From Phycisphaerae bacterium (GTDB taxonomy: Bacteria > Planctomycetota > Phycisphaerae > UBA1845), in the NCBI GenBank assembly GCA_029260195.1, contig JAJDDS010000698.1:1-6797 (forward strand): 6,797 nt of DNA, read 5' to 3'. This document shows positions 1 to 5,315 of the stretch, one piece after another (position 1 is the stretch's first letter; the number at the start of each line of letters is the position of its first letter). A model generated the notes under the pieces. It made no database searches, was not told the origin of the DNA, and saw only the letters and a list, made by a program, of their open reading frames with translations. A program made the position numbers and the translations under genes.

Positions 1-269
1 GGGTTGCCGGCGAGGTAGAGGCAGAGGCTCATGCCGTCGCCGTAGAGGCCATTGGCGTTGAAGCCGTCGGCGACGATGAAGATGGCCTGGCCGTTGTAGG
101 CGAGGGGGAGGGTCTCCTGGCCGGTCTCGTTGGGGTCGCGCTGGAGGACTCGGCCGAGGGAGGGGTCGTAGTGGCGGTTTCGGTTGTAGTAGAGTGCGTC
201 GACGCCGACAGCCAGGGCGGGATCGACGGTCACGCAGACCGGCTGCTCGACGCAGATCCCGTCTCCGTA
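1..269 (-). pseudogene. RHS-repeat core fragment, N-terminally truncated, runs off left edge
   Basis: The minus frame is open from just after an in-frame TAA (272-270) to the window edge. At about 191-132 it encodes YYNRNRHYDPSLGRVLQRDP, and it continues through an NGLYGDG segment to a YLAGN ending at the left edge. This is the signature of the RHS repeat-associated core, which closes the YD-repeat shell of RHS/Tc proteins and precedes the variable C-terminal tip. RHS proteins are usually over 1000 residues. Here nothing RHS-like is visible upstream of the core, and no ATG lies between the stop and the core; the only in-frame start candidate seen is a GTG at 233-231. I therefore read it as the displaced 3' end of an RHS gene, possibly a decayed copy or an orphan core/tip cassette. 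The C-terminal tip lies outside the window, so toxin or adhesin function cannot be judged. The RHS assignment is firm; the pseudogene status is inferred. Confidence 0.6.
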
Positions 270-436
270 TTACGCCTGCCCGTCGGGCACCCGTCCGTAG
301 GAACCGCGTCGTCGGGATAGCGGACGGCGTGGCGGTCCGTTAGCCCATGGCTGGACGTGTTCCGTGACGCACGAATCGCGCGGGGGGCTGGAGGATCGGC
401 TCCCCGCGCTCTTGCGCGCACCTACGCGACTTCCGC

Positions 437-465
437 TTGCTTCCAAGGGTGTGACTCGCTACACT
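437..465 (+). promoter_or_regulatory. Possible sigma70-type promoter for the small membrane protein
   Basis: TTGCTT (437-442), a 17-nt spacer and TACACT (460-465) give a reasonable -35/-10 pair, matching the consensus at 3/6 and 4/6 positions. It would start transcription near 472, leaving a leader of about 50 nt before the ATG at 523. This would exclude the longer upstream reading of that gene from the mRNA. It is a pattern match only. Confidence 0.3.
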
Positions 466-522
466 TGCCGGATCAAACACCCGGAGCTGGATTGGGTCGT
501 TCGCCCGGGCGATCGTCAAGAC

Positions 523-723
523 ATGAAACAATACCTTCCATTCATCCCGCATGTCTTCTTTAAAGTGCTGGCGGTCACGATGACCCTGGTGTTGATCGGA
601 TACGTGATCTCGTTTGCGGTCTACGGCGAGATCACGAACGTGGACATCGTTGGCTCGCTCATCAGCGCGCCTTTGTTCGCCTACCTCGTGCACCTGTGGC
701 TCACTATTGGAAAGGACTGGTAG
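523..723 (+). CDS. Small two-pass membrane protein, function unknown
   Basis: This is a 66-residue protein starting MKQYLPFIPHVFFKV and ending in LTIGKDW. Two hydrophobic stretches, about residues 10-33 and 42-61, are joined by a short polar loop (YGEITNVD), so it is probably an inner-membrane protein with two helices. I do not recognise the family. The frame stays open upstream to an ATG at 364, but that extension is Arg/Pro-rich and does not look like protein. The segment from 523 has normal composition and strong G/C at third codon positions, so 523 is chosen. No clear Shine-Dalgarno precedes it. It is flanked by the RHS fragment on the opposite strand and by the helicase downstream on the same strand, 123 bp away and with its own promoter, so it is probably monocistronic. 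The hydrophobic pattern makes it likely real. Confidence 0.6.
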   Translation: MKQYLPFIPHVFFKVLAVTMTLVLIGYVISFAVYGEITNVDIVGSLISAPLFAYLVHLWLTIGKDW

Positions 724-740
724 CGCCCGCCCGACGCCTC

Positions 741-753
741 GCGCCTCAGGCGC
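741..753 (+). other. Short GC stem-loop downstream of the small membrane protein
   Basis: GCGCC, loop TCA, GGCGC forms a 5-bp GC-only hairpin 18 nt after the stop at 723. No T-run follows, so it is not a standard intrinsic terminator. It may help end the short transcript or protect its 3' end, or be chance in GC-rich DNA. Confidence 0.2.
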
Positions 754-776
754 CATCAGACGACCGACCGCACCCG

Positions 777-805
777 TTTACACAAACCGGTTTCACGGCT
801 ATAGT
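777..805 (+). promoter_or_regulatory. Sigma70-type promoter of the DEAD-box helicase
   Basis: TTTACA (777-782) and TATAGT (800-805) are separated by exactly 17 nt, and each matches the consensus hexamer at 5 of 6 positions. The predicted start is near 812, giving a leader of about 35 nt before the helicase ATG at 847. It is the best housekeeping-type promoter pattern I see in the window and makes the helicase an independent transcription unit. Confidence 0.6.
784..793 (+). repeat. Perfect 10-bp palindrome AAACCGGTTT inside the promoter spacer
   Basis: AAACCGGTTT is its own reverse complement and lies entirely between the -35 and -10 hexamers of the helicase promoter. A dimeric repressor, or a MerR-type activator that acts within the spacer, would bind in this position. 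No regulator gene is adjacent, so the operator role is inferred from placement only. Confidence 0.35.
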
Positions 806-846
806 CCTCGCGAAGTCAATAGGGACACGAGCATAGCGGACAGCGT

Positions 847-2142
847 ATGCACAATCACCAACCTGCACCGAACCCATTCGAGCAACTCGGAATCGAAGCC
901 CCGCTGCTGAGCGCCCTCAAGAAGATCGGTTTTGAACAGCCGTCCGAAATCCAGAGCGCTCTAATCCCACCCGCCCTGGCTGGGCGCGATATCCTCGGCC
1001 AGGCACGCACCGGAACCGGCAAGACCGCCGCCTTCGGTCTGCCCGCTCTTCAGCGCATCGACCCGAACGGCCGATTGCAGGCCATCTGCCTCACGCCCAC
1101 GCGCGAGCTGGCTGTCCAGGTCGTCGCCGAAATTCGGCGGCTGGCAGCCGACACGGAGTTCCACATCGTCCCCGTCTACGGTGGCCAGAAGGTCCAGACC
1201 CAGGTCCACCTGCTCGGACGCAAGACCCAGTTCGTTGTCGGGACCCCTGGACGCGTGCTCGACCTGCTCAATCGCCGTGTTCTCAACTTCGACGACATTA
1301 AGATTGCCATCCTCGACGAAGTCGACCGCATGCTCGATATCGGCTTCCGAGACGACATCAAGCGCATCCTCGACCGAATTCGATCCCCCCACCAGACGAT
1401 CTTCGTCTCCGCGACGATCGAAGAGGAGATCAACCGTCTCGCCCGACGATTCATGAATGATCCCGCCGAGATCGACGTCTCTCGCGACGAGCTCACCGTC
1501 GAAGAGGTCGACCAGTATTACTGCAGCGTCGAGCCCTACGACAAATACCGGCTCCTTAGGATCCTCCTCAAAGAAGAAGACCCTCAACTCGGTATAGTCT
1601 TCACCAACACCAAGGCGGGCGCCCGCAAACTCGCTAAGAAACTCCACGCCGACGGTATCGACGCCAAGGAAATCCACGGCGACCTCGTCCAAAGCCGGCG
1701 CGAGAAAGTCATGGACCGCTTCCGGCGACACAAGATCAAACTCCTCGTCGCCACGGACCTCGCAGCCCGCGGTCTCGACGTCTCCGCCATTACTCACATC
1801 ATCAACTACGACATCCCCCTCGATGCGGAGGTTTACGTCCACCGCATCGGACGCACCGCCCGCATGGGCGCGCGGGGCAAAGCTATCTCCTTTATCACCA
1901 ACGAACAGGGGAAACAGATCACCCAGATCGAAGTGCTAATCAACAAGATCATCGAGGAACGCACTTACGACGGCTTCGTCTCCCGCCCCCCACGCGAGGA
2001 TTTCGCCGCACCGCCCAAACATCAGCAGGTCTCCCGTTTCGATTCGCCCGTCTCCACCCCCGAAGACGGCTCCACGCCAATCAAAGCGCCGCCCAAGACC
2101 CTTGGTAGTAAGTTTCGCACCCGCAGAAGCCGGCGCCTCTGA
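847..2142 (+). CDS. DEAD-box ATP-dependent RNA helicase (motif II = DEVD)
   Basis: This is a complete 431-residue superfamily 2 helicase that would use ATP to unwind short RNA duplexes, acting in the cytoplasm in ribosome assembly, RNA decay or cold adaptation. RecA-like domain 1 has the Q motif (F29 to Q36, GFEQPSEIQ), Walker A ARTGTGKT (53-60), PTREL (84-88), GG (112-113), TPGR (133-136), motif II DEVD (157-160) and SAT (188-190). Domain 2 has IVFTNTK (250-256), ATDLAARGLD (302-311) and HRIGRTAR (332-339). The tail from about 375 is Pro-rich and ends in a basic RTRRSRRL, probably an RNA-binding extension; no folded accessory domain is evident. The size is close to short bacterial DEAD-box proteins such as RhlE, but I cannot assign a named subfamily. 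The ATG at 847 places the N-terminus where family members start, although the Shine-Dalgarno is weak. The only clear oddity is Val in place of the usual Ala in motif II. Confidence 0.96.
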   Translation: MHNHQPAPNPFEQLGIEAPLLSALKKIGFEQPSEIQSALIPPALAGRDILGQARTGTGKTAAFGLPALQRIDPNGRLQAICLTPTRELAVQVVAEIRRLAADTEFHIVPVYGGQKVQTQVHLLGRKTQFVVGTPGRVLDLLNRRVLNFDDIKIAILDEVDRMLDIGFRDDIKRILDRIRSPHQTIFVSATIEEEINRLARRFMNDPAEIDVSRDELTVEEVDQYYCSVEPYDKYRLLRILLKEEDPQLGIVFTNTKAGARKLAKKLHADGIDAKEIHGDLVQSRREKVMDRFRRHKIKLLVATDLAARGLDVSAITHIINYDIPLDAEVYVHRIGRTARMGARGKAISFITNEQGKQITQIEVLINKIIEERTYDGFVSRPPREDFAAPPKHQQVSRFDSPVSTPEDGSTPIKAPPKTLGSKFRTRRSRRL

Positions 2143-2147
2143 CGCCG
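2131..2147. other. Stem-loop spanning the junction of two convergent genes
   Basis: CGGCG (2131-2135) pairs with CGCCG (2143-2147) across a 7-nt loop containing the helicase stop codon. The convergent dockerin gene ends at 2152, only 9 bp from the helicase end. The hairpin reads the same on both strands but has no T-tract on either side, so bidirectional termination is only a possibility. Confidence 0.25.
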
Positions 2148-2151
2148 AATG

Positions 2152-3543
2152 TCATTGTTCCGCCGTCCCCGTAAACGCCAGTTGAAACAGTCCCTTATCC
2201 ACCAGATCAACGTCCCCATCCGCATCGAGGTCAGCGGCACCGCAGTCCGGACCCGTCGGTGGAACACCCGGCCCGCCGACGCACGCAACGAACCCCGCGT
2301 AGTCGCCAAGGTCAACATCCCCGTCCCCGTCGACGTCCCCCGCGACGTGCAGCGGGCCGAGGAGCGCAACGCTGACGTTTTGAGGTGACCCCGGCCGGAA
2401 CAGGCTGATGATTCCATTGACCGGAGTGGGGGAGGCGGCTGCGTCAAACCGGAAGTTGTACAGCGTCCCCCATCGCAGCGCGTTGGCGTTCTCGTTCTCG
2501 GCGAACGTCTCCGTGCTCCAGGTCAGCCTGGAATGATTGAGACTCGTTACCCAGTCCTCGAGCGAATATGGCTCGCCGCTGTGATAGTCCACGTCGTGAA
2601 ATCCGACTTCGCTGATGGCGATACCGGCTGGTACCGGCACTGAAAACGCCCGCGCGCTGCGATGCGAACTCAGGTTGAACAGCGCGTACTCGTAATGCCA
2701 CAGGCCGCTCCCCAACTCCGTGACGCGATACGCCAACGTGAATCGCCCCTCGTCCGGCACGTCCACCTTGACGATGGTCACACCCGGATCATTCTCGCGC
2801 CAAGCGTAAATCGCCGCCTCCTCCCGAATCGTCGGACCGCTCACGCTCATGAAGTATGATGCTGCGTTCACGATGACCCGACGGTATGAGACGTTGTTGT
2901 TGTCGTTGGTCATCGCCCCGTACGTTGCGTCGTCCGCACCGATGTAGTGCCCCTCGACGAAGTACTGCGCCCCCGGATTGAGGGCGGGATCGAGATCGTC
3001 CTGCCTGACCTGCAGTCTCCCGCGCAAGACTTCCGACCCCTCCGGGAAGGCGTGGGTTCCCAGGTTGGAGCCCTGGTGGATGTTAATCTCCGATCGCGGC
3101 CCCAGATTGCTGAAGCTGCCGTTTGTCACATTCGACGTCGAACACCCGATCCCGAGTTCCGAGCAGCAGCACCCGCCCACCGGCTCACACGTTTGACAGA
3201 GATTCTGCTGTATCGCGCAGAATGCGTGCGCCACCCAGCTCAACCCGATCTGTTCGATGCGGTTCTCGCGCAAGCGGTAAAGAGTCGCGGTTCGCACAGG
3301 ATGAGCGGGGTTCGGGCCTTGAAACCAGTCGATTCGCTCCGTCCCGACGTTGCAGGCCGTCGTCGAGGCCGAGTACGCCCGCAGCCCGTCCACCGCCCCG
3401 CCGCTCGTCCAGTGCGTGAGGTTCGGCAGCGACCCCATGATAAGGTCTGGCCCTTCATTTCCTTCGCCCGCTTTGGCGGCCCCAGCAGCAGCCCAAATCG
3501 CGCTCAGCCCAAGCGCGAACAAGCGTCTCGAAATCCGTGTCAT
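2152..3543 (-). CDS. Secreted protein with C-terminal dockerin/EF-hand-type Ca-binding repeats
   Basis: This is a 463-residue exported protein starting MTRISRRLFALGLSA. The signal peptide (1 to about 25, ending AKA before GEG) carries SRRLF, a twin-arginine-like motif, so export may be by Tat; Sec is also possible. The main body (about 30-395) resembles, from memory, a family of secreted hypotheticals recurrent in planctomycetes, with PDLIMGSLPN, NPGAQYFVEGHY, WHYEYALFNL, FHDVDYHSG and ALRWGTLYNFRF as landmarks. A dense Cys cluster (109, 116, 119, 125-127, 134) suggests disulfides or metal binding. The C-terminus has two 12-residue Ca loops, DVDGDGDVDLGD (403-414) and DLDADGDVDLVD (438-449), with Asp at positions 1, 3, 5, 9 and 12, joined by a linker with Cys 421 and 434. 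Such modules anchor or organise extracellular proteins. The start is set by GGAGG 8 nt upstream; an ATG two codons earlier sits too close to it. No catalytic motif is recognised. Confidence 0.88.
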   Translation of the reverse strand: MTRISRRLFALGLSAIWAAAGAAKAGEGNEGPDLIMGSLPNLTHWTSGGAVDGLRAYSASTTACNVGTERIDWFQGPNPAHPVRTATLYRLRENRIEQIGLSWVAHAFCAIQQNLCQTCEPVGGCCCSELGIGCSTSNVTNGSFSNLGPRSEINIHQGSNLGTHAFPEGSEVLRGRLQVRQDDLDPALNPGAQYFVEGHYIGADDATYGAMTNDNNNVSYRRVIVNAASYFMSVSGPTIREEAAIYAWRENDPGVTIVKVDVPDEGRFTLAYRVTELGSGLWHYEYALFNLSSHRSARAFSVPVPAGIAISEVGFHDVDYHSGEPYSLEDWVTSLNHSRLTWSTETFAENENANALRWGTLYNFRFDAAASPTPVNGIISLFRPGSPQNVSVALLGPLHVAGDVDGDGDVDLGDYAGFVACVGGPGVPPTGPDCGAADLDADGDVDLVDKGLFQLAFTGTAEQ

Positions 3544-3551
3544 CGCCATTG

Positions 3552-3556
3552 CCTCC
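3552..3556 (-). promoter_or_regulatory. Shine-Dalgarno GGAGG deciding the dockerin-protein start
   Basis: On the minus strand GGAGG is followed by 8 nt and the ATG at 3543-3541. The alternative ATG at 3549-3547 would leave only 2 nt, and farther upstream in-frame ATGs (up to 3654) have no comparable site. This supports the 463-residue form, which also places the signal peptide right at the N-terminus. Confidence 0.7.
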
Positions 3557-3646
3557 AACCGCCACTCAACGCAATTCACCATGGTACCAATTCGCCGGGG
3601 AAAGTCCCAGCAGAATCGACAGTATGACGGAGCCGCGCGCCCAGCC

Positions 3647-3674
3647 ATTTGCACGGAATAGTGGGTCTAGTCAA
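3647..3674 (-). promoter_or_regulatory. Weak candidate promoter for the dockerin protein
   Basis: On the minus strand, TTGACT (3674-3669), a 16-nt spacer and GCAAAT (3652-3647) match the -35 and -10 consensus at 5/6 and 3/6 positions. Transcription would begin near 3640, giving a leader of about 97 nt. The -10 is poor, so this is the best available match and not a firm call. Confidence 0.25.
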
Positions 3675-3685
3675 TTCCGGTTGAC
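3670..3685. repeat. Inverted repeat GTCAA-N6-TTGAC overlapping the candidate -35
   Basis: GTCAA (3670-3674) and TTGAC (3681-3685) are exact inverted copies with a TTCCGG centre. The left arm overlaps the -35 of the candidate leftward promoter, as expected for an operator. A 5-bp repeat is common by chance, so the evidence is weak. Confidence 0.25.
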
Positions 3686-4041
3686 CGTGCGTGCAGACTG
3701 TGCGGAGCGTGTCAGAGGATCATTGCGTTTCGCTGTGTGGAGTCCTGTCATGAGCGCCGTTCGGGCGTCTGGGATTTCGCGAGCGTGGTCCGTTCTCGGC
3801 GATGACGGTCCGCGCGGCGCAGCAGGCGTCCTTCCGCCCCCCAACGGCGCGCGAAGGGAACCCGCTCGACCCGAGCGCGACTGATGGGGCTGACCAGGCG
3901 ACGGATCTGGATAGCCAAACGGAGTCGCCGGTCAACCAACCTCACCGACCTCCGGCGTTATTCCACCAGGCCGGTGACAAATCGAGCCGCCGCCGTCGCG
4001 AGGCGCAGCCGAATCCGCCGAAACGTCGGTAAGATTCTTTT

Positions 4042-4059
4042 TGACAATATGTTATGTCA
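4042..4059. repeat. Inverted repeat TGACA-N8-TGTCA in an AT-rich patch
   Basis: TGACA (4042-4046) and TGTCA (4055-4059) are exact inverted arms 8 nt apart. They sit in an AT-rich stretch that stands out against GC-rich surroundings, about 185 bp upstream of the outer-membrane protein start. The left arm overlaps a perfect TTGACA (4041-4046), but no matching -10 lies 15-19 nt downstream. This looks more like a regulator site than a promoter. Confidence 0.3.
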
Positions 4060-4122
4060 GTTTCTTCCGCTACGTGACGGTCTACTGGCCCGCTTTTTTT
4101 TTGGTTTAGCGCGCGCCGCGCG

Positions 4123-4150
4123 TTGACGCGATGGGGCTTTCGGGTTCAAT
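4123..4150 (+). promoter_or_regulatory. Likely promoter of the outer-membrane protein
   Basis: TTGACG (4123-4128) and TTCAAT (4145-4150) are 16 nt apart, matching consensus at 5/6 and 4/6 positions. The predicted start is near 4157, leaving a leader of about 87 nt. Upstream lie a 5-bp GC hairpin (4110-4122) and a T9 run (4094-4102). The T-run sits at about -55 to -63, near where UP elements act. Confidence 0.45.
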
Positions 4151-4230
4151 AGCGGTCAATTGGCGCGAGAGCATCGGTGCGGGCGTTGGAAAGGCGCGGC
4201 GTCCCATCGGTATCCGTTCGATTTCTATTT

Positions 4231-4239
4231 GAGAGGAAG
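4231..4239 (+). promoter_or_regulatory. Shine-Dalgarno GAGAGGAAG of the outer-membrane protein
   Basis: The GAGG core (4233-4236) is 7 nt before the ATG at 4244. It selects this start over an in-frame ATG at 4160, whose extra 28 residues would bury the signal peptide. Confidence 0.75.
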
Positions 4240-4243
4240 ACCT

Positions 4244-5158
4244 ATGCGTTTGAAGACCGTGAGTGTTGTTGCCGTCCTGACCGTCGTCATGACCGCTCCA
4301 GTTGCTTGGTGCCAGGAAGACACCGCCAAGGTGGGGTATCTTCGTCCAACGACCAAGAAGATCGACATGACGATACCCTGGCTGAATTGGGTCGAGGAGG
4401 ACGTTCCTGTCCACGGTTACCTGGGCGTTGACGACTTTTTCAACGTTCGCGAGGCCAACCCGAACATCGGTGCGAAGCAGTGGGAGTTCGAGATTGGAAT
4501 GATCTGGCAGACGTTTGAGGATGGGACGAATCGGGACGACGATTTCGGACTCGGTGCCAGCATCAAGTATGGTTACACCGATGACTTCAACATCGAGTTC
4601 GAGTTTCAGCCGGTCAACTTCGGTGACGGCAGCGACATCGATGGGCTGGATGGCGGCGATGACGGTAACGGTGAGACGGCGCTCAAGGCGTTCTGGCAAA
4701 TTGCGCCCGAGCAAGACATCTGGCCGGCGATCGCCCTCTCGGGCACGATGCGCATTCCGTCCGGTGAGGGTTCATCCAACCTCGACGGCACGCTGACGAT
4801 GATGCTGACCAAAACGGTCTACAGCGGCGTTCGCAGCCATCTTCAGGGCTTCGTGATGACCGCGAACGGATCGCGTGGTGACTTCGATCACGACGCATTT
4901 GGTGGCCGCGAGAATTTCCAGTGGGGCGTCGGCGCCGGTCTCGACTTCATGATCAATGATCAGAATCTGTTCCTGATTAACTATTCGCACAAGACCAGCG
5001 ACTTCGAAGATGCCGACGAGCAGGACGTCCTGGAAGCCGGCTGGGTCTACGACCTCGCGGACAACCAGCAGCTTATGCTGGGCGTCAACGGCAACATCAA
5101 TCCCGAACGCGGTGATGCGCACTGGACGGGCAAGGTCCAGTACGCGCTTTCCTGGTAA
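4244..5158 (+). CDS. Outer-membrane beta-barrel protein (porin/transporter-like)
   Basis: This 304-residue protein has a Sec signal peptide, MRLKTVSVVAVLTVVMTAPV, probably cleaved after A-W-C23 before QEDT. The C23 context is not a good lipobox, so a lipoprotein is less likely. After a soluble-looking segment (24-78), the chain shows repeated amphipathic strands with alternating hydrophobic residues, for example EFEIGMIWQTF (81-91), GLGASIKYGY (102-111), FNIEFEFQPV (115-124), WGVGAGLDFMI (227-237) and LFLINYSHK (242-250). It ends YALSW, with the terminal aromatic typical of barrels inserted by BamA. The overall pattern resembles the putative MetA-pathway/phenol-degradation transporter family (PF13557), but this needs a profile search. 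An acidic Gly-rich stretch (128-144) is probably an extracellular, possibly Ca-binding, loop. It has its own promoter and a terminator close behind, so it is monocistronic. The substrate is unknown. Confidence 0.82.
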   Translation: MRLKTVSVVAVLTVVMTAPVAWCQEDTAKVGYLRPTTKKIDMTIPWLNWVEEDVPVHGYLGVDDFFNVREANPNIGAKQWEFEIGMIWQTFEDGTNRDDDFGLGASIKYGYTDDFNIEFEFQPVNFGDGSDIDGLDGGDDGNGETALKAFWQIAPEQDIWPAIALSGTMRIPSGEGSSNLDGTLTMMLTKTVYSGVRSHLQGFVMTANGSRGDFDHDAFGGRENFQWGVGAGLDFMINDQNLFLINYSHKTSDFEDADEQDVLEAGWVYDLADNQQLMLGVNGNINPERGDAHWTGKVQYALSW

Positions 5159-5189
5159 TTCGGGATCGGACGGCTTTGCATCGCATTGG

Positions 5190-5222
5190 AGCGCCGCCGC
5201 CATTCGAGGCGGCGGCGCTTTT
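5190..5222 (+). terminator. Rho-independent terminator after the outer-membrane protein
   Basis: AGCGCCGCCGCC (5190-5201) pairs perfectly with GGCGGCGGCGCT (5208-5219) across an ATTCGA loop. This makes a 12-bp GC-rich stem running into a short T-tract (TTTT, then CG and TTT). It lies 31 nt after the stop codon, and insulates the dehydrogenase downstream. Confidence 0.92.
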
Positions 5223-5315
5223 CGTTTGGTACGTGCGTGACGTCGAAAGGTCTTTTCTCAGCACTTTCCGTTGGCCCGAAACCGCCTTCCCTGGCGTCTA
5301 TCGAACCAAGAGACT

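Larger units (their letters stand above)
3544..4243. other. 700-bp divergent intergenic region, no convincing gene
   Basis: This region separates the starts of the dockerin protein (leftward) and the outer-membrane protein (rightward). Several reading frames are open here, but their products are Arg/Pro-rich with no family resemblance. An ATG at 3750 has GGAG 7 nt upstream (44 codons), and its stop overlaps another ATG at 3884 (80 codons, very basic); both look like chance frames in GC-rich DNA. I saw no tRNA-like fold, transposon ends or long repeats. What can be supported are possible control sites at 3647-3685, an AT-rich patch at about 4034-4066 and the promoter at 4123-4150. The stretch from about 3690 to 4030 holds nothing I can name. 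Confidence 0.55.

Noticed and set aside
340..756. Open frame of 138 codons on the minus strand
   Set aside because: It is antisense to the small membrane protein and its promoter region, its composition is unlike a folded protein, and it has no family resemblance.
961..1842. Open frame of 293 codons on the minus strand
   Set aside because: It lies wholly inside the helicase gene, its product is an Asp/Val/Glu-rich mirror of the helicase codons, and long antisense frames are expected opposite GC-rich genes.
2947..3627. 226-codon plus-strand frame
   Set aside because: It is antisense to the dockerin protein, whose signal peptide, Shine-Dalgarno site and Ca loops clearly define the real strand.
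3750..3884. 44-codon frame with GGAG upstream, its stop overlapping the ATG of an 80-codon frame to 4126
   Set aside because: The spacing looks gene-like, but the products are Arg/Pro-rich without recognisable motifs, and the second frame runs through the T9 run and stops at the -35 of the likely promoter. Chance frames are more likely.
4041..4070. TTGACA as a promoter -35
   Set aside because: It is a perfect hexamer, but nothing resembling TATAAT lies 15-19 nt downstream on the plus strand, so I kept it only as part of an inverted repeat.
4061..4102. T9 run as an intrinsic terminator
   Set aside because: No stable hairpin immediately precedes it on the plus strand; the nearby GC hairpin lies after the T-run.
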